Below are positions 4,867-13,017 of a DNA stretch of 15,450 nt, piece after piece (positions within the stretch are counted from its first letter, which is position 1; each line of letters starts with the position of its first letter). Position numbers and translations under genes: made by a program. The notes under the pieces were generated by a model. It was not told the origin of the DNA. It worked only from the letters and a program-made list of their open reading frames with translations, and searched no databases. The DNA is from Candidatus Falkowiibacteriota bacterium (GTDB lineage Bacteria > Patescibacteria > ABY1 > BM507 > UBA12075). The stretch spans positions 1-15,450 of the forward strand of contig DAOVXE010000003.1 of NCBI GenBank assembly GCA_030636285.1, given 5' to 3'.

Positions 4867-7038
4867 ATGAATTTTCCATTGATGGTAAAATTAATTTTGT
4901 TTATTACACTTATTACTGATGGCGTGTTGCTGTTTTTTATTTTATTTAAAAAAAATAAAAAAATAATTCATTATTTGCTATTATTTGGCGTATTGGGTAT
5001 TTTGGGTTGGGCAATAAGCGTATATCTTGTTCTCTTGACCTCAAATTTTTTTATAGCCAAATTAACTTTTTTCTTTGCATTATTTTTTGTTTTTTCTTTA
5101 TATTGGCTTACAGTTATTTTTCCGTCTGGCAATTTTCCGCGCATCAATTTAAAAATATTAATACTTTGTACATTTACTTTTTTTGTATTTATAGTTTTGT
5201 TTTTTGATAATGCTTTGTTTAGCAGTATAAATATAATTGACGATTATTACATAAAGGTTGACACTGGAAATTTTTCTATTTTTTATACTATACTTATTGC
5301 CTTTTATGTTTTATCACCTATAATAATACTTCTCAAGAAACGTAAAAATAATAGTTATAGTTTAATTATTAAGCATCAAATTAAATTTTTATTAATAGGC
5401 TATTCTCTTTTTGCGCTTATAATATGGTTTTCAAATTATCTTCTTCCTGTTTATTTTGAGATTTATTTTTTCAATGGAATCGGCCCTTCATTTTCTATGA
5501 TATTTGTAGGTTTTATATTGTTTATTATAGGACGCTATAGTTTTTTAGATATTAAATTAATTATCCAGCGGGGCATAATTTATTCTACTATTTTAAGCAT
5601 TATTGTCGGTTTTTATGTTTCATTAATATTTGTATTGGGTTTCTTTTTTCAGCAAGCAACTGACGCAACTATTATATTGGCCGCCGGCATTGCTGCTGTG
5701 TTTGGAATATATAGCGTACCATATCTGGAGAGATATTTTCAAAGGATTACTGATAGAATATTTTTTAAAGATAAATATGATTATTCCCAGGCGATTTATG
5801 AGCTTAGTGAAATATTGAATAAAAATATTGAGTTGAATAAGCTGTTGATCAAAACAGCGAAGAAATTAAAAGATATATTCAAAGTTCCGCTGGTAACGAT
5901 CATATTGCCGGATCAACAGTCGGCCTTTGACAGCGATGGCAAGACAAGGGCTCCGCGCGCGCGACTGTCAGCCGGCATGATCTCGGCTATTGAAAAGAAT
6001 ACGGAAATATTATTAATTAGAGAAAAAATTCCTGAAACAATAAACAAACTAACCCTGGAAGGCGCTGATCAGGAAATAATTAAAACAGTTAAGCAAGGCT
6101 ATGAGATTGCCAATAAATATGGAATTGAGGCGTATTTAGCCATTAAGCTGAAAAATAAGCTGATCGGATTTGTGGTGCTGACAAAAAAATTATCAGGCGA
6201 TTTTTTTAATGCTGAGGATATAAAATTACTTAAAACTTTTTCCAACCAGGCGGCAGTTGCCTTGGAAAGGGCCAAGCTGTTTGGGCAGGTTAAAGCCTAT
6301 TCAGAGAAGCTGGAAGAAAAAGTGCGTGAGCGGACCGCCAAGATATCAGGTCTTCAGGAAAATCAGAAAATGATGATGCAGGAAACTGCCCATAGTTTGC
6401 AAACGCCGATAACCATTTTAAAAGCCGAATTATCCCAGCTTGGCAGGGAAACAGGGATGGAAAAAAAATTCAGGCCGATTGAAAGATCAATTGACCGGGT
6501 GTCAAATTTTATTTACGATATATTGCGGCTCTCCAGGCTGGAATCCGGCGGCAAAGATTTTAGCAAAGAAAAATTTAATTTAAGTGAATTTTTAATTGAG
6601 CTGATTGAGAGCTATGAAATTATTACCAGTGAAAAAAATATTAAAATAGAAAGTGAGATCAAACCAGGCATCTATATAGACGGAAATAAACACGCGATTG
6701 AAGAGCTGATTTCCAATTTGGCAAGCAATAGCGTGAGATATATGAAAAACAAAGGCAGCAAGAAGATTAAAATTTATCTTAAGAAAAAGAAAGATAAAAT
6801 AGAGTTAATAGTGGCTGATAATGGGATTGGTATTGATAAGCAGGATATCCCCAGGCTTTTTAAGCGCTTTTATCGCGTCGGGAATAAAGGGAGCAAGCAT
6901 GAGGGAACCGGCCTGGGTTTGATGATTTGTAAAGAAATAGTTCAAAAGCATAATGGGGGCATAATTGTGGAAAGTGAAAAGAATAAAGGCGCGAAGTTTA
7001 TTGTTACCCTGCCGATCGCGTCCAAAATTGGAGAATAA
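4867..7038 (+). CDS. Membrane sensor histidine kinase (multi-TM, GAF, HisKA, HATPase)
   Basis: A 723-residue kinase. Residues 1-285 contain about seven or eight hydrophobic spans (roughly 5-27, 34-56, 61-85, 96-115, 137-156, 171-190, 205-224 and 238-282), resembling the 7TM N-terminal regions of some histidine kinases. Residues about 300-470 look like a GAF domain, followed by a short coiled coil (470-500). The phospho-acceptor helix has His509 in the context AHSLQTPIT, where the usual Glu after His is Ser. The catalytic domain keeps the N box (Asn617, Asn621), G1 DNGIGI (651-656), the F box and G2 GTGLGL (680-685), so it should bind ATP. The ligand is unknown. It has its own promoter and a promoter follows it, so it may be monocistronic. 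The first third is much richer in A/T than the rest, partly because of Phe/Ile-rich membrane spans. Confidence 0.92.
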   Translation: MNFPLMVKLILFITLITDGVLLFFILFKKNKKIIHYLLLFGVLGILGWAISVYLVLLTSNFFIAKLTFFFALFFVFSLYWLTVIFPSGNFPRINLKILILCTFTFFVFIVLFFDNALFSSINIIDDYYIKVDTGNFSIFYTILIAFYVLSPIIILLKKRKNNSYSLIIKHQIKFLLIGYSLFALIIWFSNYLLPVYFEIYFFNGIGPSFSMIFVGFILFIIGRYSFLDIKLIIQRGIIYSTILSIIVGFYVSLIFVLGFFFQQATDATIILAAGIAAVFGIYSVPYLERYFQRITDRIFFKDKYDYSQAIYELSEILNKNIELNKLLIKTAKKLKDIFKVPLVTIILPDQQSAFDSDGKTRAPRARLSAGMISAIEKNTEILLIREKIPETINKLTLEGADQEIIKTVKQGYEIANKYGIEAYLAIKLKNKLIGFVVLTKKLSGDFFNAEDIKLLKTFSNQAAVALERAKLFGQVKAYSEKLEEKVRERTAKISGLQENQKMMMQETAHSLQTPITILKAELSQLGRETGMEKKFRPIERSIDRVSNFIYDILRLSRLESGGKDFSKEKFNLSEFLIELIESYEIITSEKNIKIESEIKPGIYIDGNKHAIEELISNLASNSVRYMKNKGSKKIKIYLKKKKDKIELIVADNGIGIDKQDIPRLFKRFYRVGNKGSKHEGTGLGLMICKEIVQKHNGGIIVESEKNKGAKFIVTLPIASKIGE

Positions 7039-7064
7039 TTTTTTATATTTTTTTAGGTAAAACA

Positions 7065-7073
7065 TGTTATAAT
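7065..7073 (+). promoter_or_regulatory. Extended -10 promoter before the soluble histidine kinase gene
   Basis: TGT-TATAAT at 7065-7073 is an extended -10 element with no clear -35 partner. It lies 23 bp before the ATG; the leader would be about 17 nt with no Shine-Dalgarno site. Confidence 0.5.
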
Positions 7074-7096
7074 AATGGCAGATTTTATATAAATTT

Positions 7097-9151
7097 ATGG
7101 CAAAAAAAGAAAATCAAGAAAAAAATGTTTTAAATAAAGAAAAAATATTAAATTCTGCCAAAGAATGGTCGGAAACTTTTGATTCTATGTCCGATGGAGT
7201 ATCTATTCATTCACCCAACTGCGAAATATTAAATATTAATAAATCGTTGGCTAAAATTTTTAACAAGGAGAAGAAGGATATTATCGGTAAAAAATGTTAT
7301 GAGATTTTTCATAATCTAGAGTCGCCAATCAATGAGTGTCCGCTTAAGCGTTCGCTTAAAACAAAAAAGTTGGAGGAAGTAATATATTTTGAGCCCACAT
7401 TAAATTTGTGGCTGACAATAACCGCCAACCCGGTATTTGATAACCAAGGCAGAATTATTAAAGTAGTTCATATTGTCCGTAACATTACTGAGCGCAAGCA
7501 GGCGGAAAAAAAGATTAAGAAGCATAATATTGAACTGGAAAGATTAAATAAAAAACTTGAAGCCAGAGGCACTGAACTTTCCGCCCTTAAGGCTTTGAGC
7601 GACGATTTAACCTCGGTTCTTGATGTTGAAGAAATAGTAATAATCGCGAATTCGTATTTTGATAAGTTTATTGATTTTAGCACTATTAATTATTTAATTG
7701 TTAATAGCACTCAGGAAAGCGGAATTATATATAATACATATTGTAAGAAAGCGGTTAGTGAAGAGTATGTAAGAGAAAGTGAAAAACATTTGGTAAATTT
7801 TTTATCATCGCGGAAAGATAAAAATTTTAAAGCAGCAGTAAAAATTATTAAGAGCGTTGAACCGAAATATTATGGCGTAAAATTGGACAATGTTGAAAAA
7901 AGCAAGCCAATTGAATATGAGTATTATTATTTGAATATTGGCGAAAAACATCTCGGACTTATTCAGATCGTACATACGAAAAAGCATAGTTTTTCAAAAG
8001 ATGAACTTAGCTTATTAAAAGCTATTATTGCCACTATTTCATTGTCCATAGACCGTATGCAAACCATAATTCTTGCCCAGCATTCCAGAACCGCTTCTTT
8101 AGTGAAGAGTTTAACCGATGGCGTGATAATGTTTAATAATAAGGAAGATATAGTGCTTATGAATCCGGCCTTTTCGGCCTATACCGGTTTTTCCAGAGAA
8201 TATTTTAATATGGCTGATCTATATCGGCTGTTTAGCGAGCGCGATATTCAAAAGATGGTTAAAAAAGCCCTGAAGAAAGGCAAGGCATCGCATATAAACG
8301 AAGTAGAGCTGGTTCATCATTTTTATGAGATGTTTATTACCCCGGTGCGGGATAATAATGGCCAAATTGTCGGTGGAGCGATAATTTTTCATGACATTAC
8401 TTATCTTAAAGAAATAAACAGGATGAAAACCGAGTTTGTGGCGGTTGCCTCCCATCAGCTGCGCACCCCGTTAACCGCGATCAAGCTGTTTACGGATATG
8501 ATGCTGCGCGGGGAAACCGGGAAAATGAACAAAGAGCAAAAGGAATATCTTGAAAATGTGAATGAATCTACCGAGCGCATGGTCAGGCTGGTAAATGACC
8601 TGTTGAATGTCAGCCGTATTGAATCCGGGCGGCTTCAGGTAGAGCCGCAAGAGATTGAGATCGCGGATTTTCTTAAAAGTATAATTACCGAAGTCAGGCC
8701 CTTGGCAAATAGCCGGCAGCAAAATATTACTTTTAGCAATAGAAGTAAAAAAATTTTTAAAGTTAAACTGGACCATAATTTAATGCGGCAGGTTTTTCAT
8801 AATCTGATAGTAAACGCGATTCGTTATTCACCGGAAAGAACCGGAAAGATCAAGGTGGTTTTAAAGCGCGATGATAAGGAAGCATTTACGATCGCGATAC
8901 ATGATAATGGCATTGGCATACCCAAAAAAGGACAAAAAAGCATATTTGAAAAGTTCTACCGGGCCGATAATGCCGTTAAGTTCATTACTGAAGGAACCGG
9001 TTTGGGGCTTTATGTATCAAAAATGATCGTTGAATCGTCGGGCGGCAGGATTTGGTTTTCCTCCAAAGGCAAGGGCGCCAGTTTTTATGTGAGCATGCCG
9101 AATAAGGGAATGGAAAGAAAAGAGGGAGATAGAGAATTAGTTATTTTATAG
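7097..9151 (+). CDS. Soluble PAS-GAF-PAS sensor histidine kinase
   Basis: A 684-residue kinase with no membrane segment. Order: PAS at about 20-132, ending in the characteristic RNITERKQAE linker; coiled coil at about 133-165; GAF-like domain at about 166-320; second PAS at about 330-440; HisKA with His453 in VASHQLRTPLTAIK; HATPase with N-box residues Asn569 and Asn573, DNGIGI at 603-608 and GTGLGL at 633-638. All catalytic landmarks are present, so it should be active. The first PAS contains a CYEIFH...CP pair of cysteines (Cys67 and Cys81), a pattern common in bacterial PAS domains. A cytosolic redox, gas or small-molecule signal is likely but not identifiable. The stand-alone receiver gene starts 53 bp downstream and is its most probable partner. 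Confidence 0.93.
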   Translation: MAKKENQEKNVLNKEKILNSAKEWSETFDSMSDGVSIHSPNCEILNINKSLAKIFNKEKKDIIGKKCYEIFHNLESPINECPLKRSLKTKKLEEVIYFEPTLNLWLTITANPVFDNQGRIIKVVHIVRNITERKQAEKKIKKHNIELERLNKKLEARGTELSALKALSDDLTSVLDVEEIVIIANSYFDKFIDFSTINYLIVNSTQESGIIYNTYCKKAVSEEYVRESEKHLVNFLSSRKDKNFKAAVKIIKSVEPKYYGVKLDNVEKSKPIEYEYYYLNIGEKHLGLIQIVHTKKHSFSKDELSLLKAIIATISLSIDRMQTIILAQHSRTASLVKSLTDGVIMFNNKEDIVLMNPAFSAYTGFSREYFNMADLYRLFSERDIQKMVKKALKKGKASHINEVELVHHFYEMFITPVRDNNGQIVGGAIIFHDITYLKEINRMKTEFVAVASHQLRTPLTAIKLFTDMMLRGETGKMNKEQKEYLENVNESTERMVRLVNDLLNVSRIESGRLQVEPQEIEIADFLKSIITEVRPLANSRQQNITFSNRSKKIFKVKLDHNLMRQVFHNLIVNAIRYSPERTGKIKVVLKRDDKEAFTIAIHDNGIGIPKKGQKSIFEKFYRADNAVKFITEGTGLGLYVSKMIVESSGGRIWFSSKGKGASFYVSMPNKGMERKEGDRELVIL

Positions 9152-9161
9152 CCACACGAAT

Positions 9162-9183
9162 CTACAAATTTACTACAAATTTA
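9162..9183. repeat. Two perfect 11-bp tandem repeats upstream of the receiver/pilB genes
   Basis: CTACAAATTTA occurs twice in direct contact (9162-9172, 9173-9183), followed by a partial CAAAT. The gap between the kinase and receiver genes is only 53 bp, so the repeats lie where a promoter would be. TATATA at 9193-9198 could be a -10 box and would start transcription at the ATG. The period matches OmpR-family sites, but the motif differs from the array at 3010-3053. Confidence 0.45.
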
Positions 9184-9204
9184 CAAATAAAATATATATA
9201 ACGT

Positions 9205-9585
9205 ATGGAAAAAGATAATAAAAAAATTAAAGTTTTAATGGCTGAGGATGATAAATTCATTTCCCGCGCCTACAAAGATGGATTAACCCGCGCCGGGTTT
9301 GAAATTATAATGGCGATTGACGGCAATGAAACAATTAAGCTGGCGAAAAGCGAGCAGCCGGATATAATTCTTTTGGATCTTATTATGCCGGAGAAAAACG
9401 GCTTTGAAGCTCTGGAGGAGCTAAGGACCGATCCGGAGACCAGGGAGATTCCGGTCATTATTTTATCCAACCTGGGCCAGGACACTGATATTAAGCAGGG
9501 CAAAGAGCTGGGAGCGGTTGATTATTTGATTAAATCAAATTATTCTATGCCCGAAGTAATTAAGATTATTAAAAAATATATTTAG
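9205..9585 (+). CDS. Stand-alone receiver (CheY-like) response regulator
   Basis: A 126-residue protein consisting only of a receiver domain. The acidic triad Glu14-Asp15-Asp16, phospho-acceptor Asp58 (ILLDLIMPEKNG), Ser88 and Lys110 are all present. There is no DNA-binding or enzymatic output domain, so it should act by protein contact, as CheY, PilG and PilH do. Its stop codon is 2 bp before the pilB start, which makes co-transcription and probably coupled translation with the pilus genes likely. It follows the soluble histidine kinase directly. The position between a kinase and the pilus assembly ATPase suggests control of pilus extension or twitching; this is inferred from context. Confidence 0.93.
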   Translation: MEKDNKKIKVLMAEDDKFISRAYKDGLTRAGFEIIMAIDGNETIKLAKSEQPDIILLDLIMPEKNGFEALEELRTDPETREIPVIILSNLGQDTDIKQGKELGAVDYLIKSNYSMPEVIKIIKKYI

Positions 9586-9587
9586 CT

Positions 9588-11282
9588 ATGGAGATTAGTC
9601 AGACTAAGCTTAAGGAGTTGCTTGTTTTGCCCGGGCATATTAAAGATGATGAGTTTCAAAGCCAGGCAAAAAAAGCCAAAGAAGAAAACCGTTCACTTTG
9701 GGGTTTTTTAGTTGAAAGCGGAGCAGTAAAGGATAAGGAGATAGGGCAGTTAGTGGCTCAGGATATGGGCTGTTTGTTTATAGATTTGCGCGATGAAAAG
9801 ATTGATGAAGCAACATTAACCATGATCCCGGAAATAATGGCTCGCGGACAGGGTATTATTGCTTTTGCCCAAACAGCCGAAGAGGTCAGGGTGGGAATGG
9901 TTGATCCCGGTGATACATTTATAAAAAATGTAATTGCCAAAAGATTCGGCAAGGCGGTGAAGTCTTTTTTTATAACCAAAGAGGATCTGCGTTTGGCTTT
10001 AAATAAGTATAAGATTGGCCTGGGAGAGAGCTTGCGCGATAAAATAGCGGCTTTTTCCGCTTCTGTTAAACACAGGGGAGATCAAGATAAAATTATTATT
10101 GATATTGTTGATTTATTGCTTCAATACGCCCAGATCAGCCGTGCCTCAGATGTCCATATTGAGCCGCAGAATAATAATGTAGCGGTTAGATTCAGGGTTG
10201 ACTCTGTAATGCACGAAGTTATTACATTATCCAAAATATTAGCCGGCCACATTACTTTGCGCGTTAAAATAATGGCTAAAATGCGGACAGACGAGCATCA
10301 ATCAGCCCAGGATGGAAAGTTTTCTTTTGCAATCAATGAAGAATCAATTGACGTTCGCGTGTCAATCGTGCCGGTTACTGCCGGGGAGAACATTGTTCTT
10401 AGGCTTTTATCAGCCAGTAACCGCAGGTTATCAATTAATGATCTGGGTCTTAGTGATAAGAATTTGTCCGTCATTAAAGAGTATATTAAGCATCCGAACG
10501 ATATGATACTCTCAACCGGTCCGACTGGCTCGGGTAAAACAAGCACGCTTTACGGTATTATTAAAGTACTTAATAAAAAAGCTGTTCATATTGCCACGAT
10601 TGAAGACCCGGTTGAATATGATATTGAAGGGATCAGCCAGATTCAGGTTAATGCGAAAACCAATTTAAATTTTGCCCAGGGCTTGCGCGCGATCGTGCGC
10701 CAGGATCCGGATATTATAATGGTGGGGGAGATTCGGGACGAAGAAACCGCCGGTATTGCCATTAATTCCGCCATGACCGGCCACCTGGTCATCTCTACCT
10801 TGCACGCCAATGACGCGGCCACAACTATTCCGCGGTTGTTGGAAATGGGGATTGAGCCTTTTTTATTATCATCTACTCTTAAATTAATTATTGCCCAGCG
10901 CCTGGTCAGGAAAATATGCCCCAAGTGCTGTTCTTCTTATAAAATTTCTTCAAAGGAGATCGCGGCCATTAAGCGAAATCACGAATTAGCAAAAGTGCTG
11001 GAGAAGAGGAGGATAAGCGATTATAATTCGCTTAGGCTTTACCGCGGCGCGGGCTGCGGCGTTTGTGCCAACACCGGATTTAGCGGCCGGATCGGAATAT
11101 TTGAGCTATTAGCGGTTGATGACGCGATACGGGAATTAATTATAAAAGAGGCGCCCAGCGTTGATATCAATCACCAAGCCAGAAAGAACGGTATGGCAAC
11201 CATATTGGAGGATGGAATAGATAAGGTAACGCAAGGCGTTACCACATTAAATGAGGTTTTAAGAGTAACCGAAACCGGGTAG
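9588..11282 (+). CDS. pilB: Type IV pilus assembly ATPase PilB (GspE family)
   Basis: A 564-residue AAA-type secretion ATPase of usual PilB length. Residues 1-140 form the GspE/MshE N-terminal domain. The motor part has Walker A GPTGSGKTS at 311-319, Asp box ATIEDPVE (336-343), Walker B DPDIIMVGEIRDEE at 373-386 with catalytic Glu381, and the His box MTGHLVISTLHAND at 397-409. A zinc-binding CxxC pair is present: Cys444/Cys447 and Cys490/Cys493. It powers pilus extension from the cytoplasmic face of the inner membrane with PilC. The N-terminal domain and zinc site favour PilB over the retraction ATPase PilT. The ATG at 9588 lies 2 bp after the receiver stop and lacks a strong Shine-Dalgarno site. 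Confidence 0.96.
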   Translation: MEISQTKLKELLVLPGHIKDDEFQSQAKKAKEENRSLWGFLVESGAVKDKEIGQLVAQDMGCLFIDLRDEKIDEATLTMIPEIMARGQGIIAFAQTAEEVRVGMVDPGDTFIKNVIAKRFGKAVKSFFITKEDLRLALNKYKIGLGESLRDKIAAFSASVKHRGDQDKIIIDIVDLLLQYAQISRASDVHIEPQNNNVAVRFRVDSVMHEVITLSKILAGHITLRVKIMAKMRTDEHQSAQDGKFSFAINEESIDVRVSIVPVTAGENIVLRLLSASNRRLSINDLGLSDKNLSVIKEYIKHPNDMILSTGPTGSGKTSTLYGIIKVLNKKAVHIATIEDPVEYDIEGISQIQVNAKTNLNFAQGLRAIVRQDPDIIMVGEIRDEETAGIAINSAMTGHLVISTLHANDAATTIPRLLEMGIEPFLLSSTLKLIIAQRLVRKICPKCCSSYKISSKEIAAIKRNHELAKVLEKRRISDYNSLRLYRGAGCGVCANTGFSGRIGIFELLAVDDAIRELIIKEAPSVDINHQARKNGMATILEDGIDKVTQGVTTLNEVLRVTETG

Positions 11283-11321
11283 CCCTCACCCCCAGCCCCT
11301 CTCCCAGGCAGGAGAGGGGAG
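11283..11321. repeat. GC-rich hairpin repeat, copy 1 (between pilB and pilC)
   Basis: CCCCTCTCC (11296-11304) and GGAGAGGGG (11311-11319) form a perfect 9-bp stem with a 6-nt loop, preceded by a C-rich arm from 11283. A close copy lies at 13997-14034. It is far richer in G+C than its surroundings and has no T-tract, so it is a dispersed palindromic repeat and not a classical terminator. It could still stabilise or pause the pilus transcript. Confidence 0.85.
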
Positions 11322-11335
11322 TAAGCTTAGCAATT

Positions 11336-12403
11336 ATGAAAGATAAAAAGCAAATAAATATAAGTTTTGGCAGAATATCTTTAAAAGATAAAATTATTTT
11401 TGCCAAACAGCTATCCGCCATGTTGTCGGCCGGACTTACCATTATTGAGTCTCTGGATATACTTAGCAGCCAGGTTAAAGGGAAGTTTAAAACCATTTTA
11501 ATGGCAATACAGGAAACGGTTCTTTCCGGCAATTCTTTGTCAGGCGCGCTTAAGAATTTTCCAAAGCATTTTGAAGCCGCTTTTACCGCCGCCATTGCCA
11601 GCGGGGAATCATCCGGCCGGCTGGCAGAGAATTTAAAATATTTAAGCCTGCAATTAGAGCGAAGAAAAGAAGTGCGCGATAAGATCCGGGCCGCCATGTA
11701 TTACCCTGCCATAATTCTTGGGCTAAGCGTGATTCTCGGCATTGTTTTAACTTTTTTGGTGTTGCCGCGGATAATGCCGATTTTCGCCGGCCTGAAGATG
11801 GATTTGCCGGCCACGACCAGGCTTTTGATCTGGATAAGCGCGCAGGTTGAGAACCATGGTGGATTATTACTACTGTTTATCTTTGGGATAGCCGTTGGCT
11901 TTGGGTGGTTAATTCGCCAGCGCTTTATGCGGCCATTGTCCCATGGTATATATTTACATTTTCCTGTTATTAGCATGATAACCCGGAATCGTAATTTGGC
12001 TGTTTTTACCAGGACTTTAGGCACTTTATTACAAAGCGGCTTGAATATAGACAAAGCTTTGGAAATTACCGCCTCAGTTCTTAGTAATTATTATTATAGG
12101 CGGGAAGTAAAAGATATTGCCAAAAAAATAGTATTAGGCAAGAAAATTTCCGACCTGCTTAAAGCCAAGCCGGCATATTTCCCGCGTTTAATCGTTAGTT
12201 TGATCAAAGTGGGCGAGGCCTCGGGCCGGCTTGAAGAAGAGCTTTCATATCTTGCGGAAATGTATGAGGCTGAAATGGATCAAGCCGCCAAGAAGCTTAC
12301 TGTCGCGGTTGAGCCGATCTTACTGGTTGGTATCGGGCTGGTGGTAGGCGCTTTAGCGTTATCAATAATAACGCCGATTTATATGATCACGGGAAATATA
12401 TAA
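11336..12403 (+). CDS. pilC: Type IV pilus inner-membrane platform protein PilC (GspF family)
   Basis: A 355-residue T2SSF protein with the expected duplication. The first cytoplasmic domain (about 20-120) holds AKQLSAMLSAGLTIIESL and GESSGRL (90-96). The second (about 220-320) holds TRTLGTLLQSGLNIDKAL and GEASGRL (293-299). Membrane spans are at about 122-147, 172-193 and 322-348, the usual three. It anchors PilB and transmits ATPase movement to the growing pilus. Length is slightly shorter than typical PilC (about 400) because the N-terminal extension is short. The start codon follows the hairpin repeat by 15 bp and has no separate Shine-Dalgarno site. Confidence 0.95.
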   Translation: MKDKKQINISFGRISLKDKIIFAKQLSAMLSAGLTIIESLDILSSQVKGKFKTILMAIQETVLSGNSLSGALKNFPKHFEAAFTAAIASGESSGRLAENLKYLSLQLERRKEVRDKIRAAMYYPAIILGLSVILGIVLTFLVLPRIMPIFAGLKMDLPATTRLLIWISAQVENHGGLLLLFIFGIAVGFGWLIRQRFMRPLSHGIYLHFPVISMITRNRNLAVFTRTLGTLLQSGLNIDKALEITASVLSNYYYRREVKDIAKKIVLGKKISDLLKAKPAYFPRLIVSLIKVGEASGRLEEELSYLAEMYEAEMDQAAKKLTVAVEPILLVGIGLVVGALALSIITPIYMITGNI

Positions 12404-12411
12404 ATTTTTTG

Positions 12412-12524
12412 TGTCATCCTGAGCGCCCGCCTGCAACGCTGTAGCACTGCGGGCAGGTAGCGAAGGATCCCGTTTTTATACCCACGAGATTCTTCATCCC
12501 GAGGATTCGGGATTCAGAATGACA
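12412..12524. repeat. Multi-hairpin intergenic repeat of about 113 bp after pilC
   Basis: The ends pair as TGTCAT-C-CTGA (12412-12422) with TCAG-A-ATGACA (12514-12524), one mismatch. Inside are GCCCGC/GCGGGC (12425-12430, 12449-12454) and a perfect ATCCCGA/TCGGGAT (12496-12502, 12507-12513). The terminal words (TGTCATCCTGAGC, GCGAAGGATC, GAGATTCTTC, CAGAATGACA) are those of an intergenic repeat I recall from many unrelated bacterial genomes. It separates pilC from the first pseudopilin gene and may act as a processing or pausing site. Confidence 0.8.
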
Positions 12525-12546
12525 AATGATATGAATCTACGAATGT

Positions 12547-13014
12547 ATGCGAATTTATTATAATCAAATTAAAGGGTTTACTGTTATTGAACTTTTAGTT
12601 GTGATTGGAATTTTTTTAATTGTTTCCGCCATCAGCATGCCATTATATAATAATTTACAGCAGCGTACAGTATTATCAAGTGTCCGGGCTGAATTATTGC
12701 AGTCGCTTCGCGAAGTTCAGGCCTTGAGCCAAGGCGGGAAAGAGCAGAGCCGCCATGGTTTATACTTTGATAGTGATAATAATTCATATACTGTTTACCA
12801 AGGCGATGATTATGCCAGCCGTGACATTGATTATGACAGGGTAATTAATTTAGAAAATAATATTTTACTTAATTTAGATTGGGAAGGAACTGAAGTTAAT
12901 TTTGCCACCAGCACCGGACTTGCCGGCGCGACCGGAACGATTAGTATAATAAATAACACCAATAACGAATCAAAAATAATTACTATTAATCAATTTGGCC
13001 CGGTACAAGAGTAA
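12547..13014 (+). CDS. GspH/FimT-like type IV prepilin-like protein
   Basis: A 155-residue protein with a class III prepilin signal: a 10-residue leader ending KG, then FTVIELLVVIGIFLIVSAISM. Prepilin peptidase should cut after Gly10. Phe11 becomes the N-methylated first residue and Glu15 is the conserved +5 glutamate. The hydrophobic helix spans about 11-31 and the rest is a small beta-rich head. The segment VRAELLQSLREVQALSQGGKEQSRHGLYF is typical of GspH/FimT minor pseudopilins. It probably belongs to the pilus-initiating tip complex. The next pseudopilin gene starts 3 bp after its stop. Confidence 0.85.
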   Translation: MRIYYNQIKGFTVIELLVVIGIFLIVSAISMPLYNNLQQRTVLSSVRAELLQSLREVQALSQGGKEQSRHGLYFDSDNNSYTVYQGDDYASRDIDYDRVINLENNILLNLDWEGTEVNFATSTGLAGATGTISIINNTNNESKIITINQFGPVQE

Positions 13015-13017
13015 AAA

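Noticed and set aside
11239..11697. A 152-codon open frame on the minus strand across the pilB/pilC junction
   Set aside because: It lies opposite strongly recognisable PilB and PilC coding sequence and its translation has no family character; it is a shadow of the real genes. The other minus-strand frames (for example 8471-8776, 11701-12054, 14686-15129) were rejected for the same reason.
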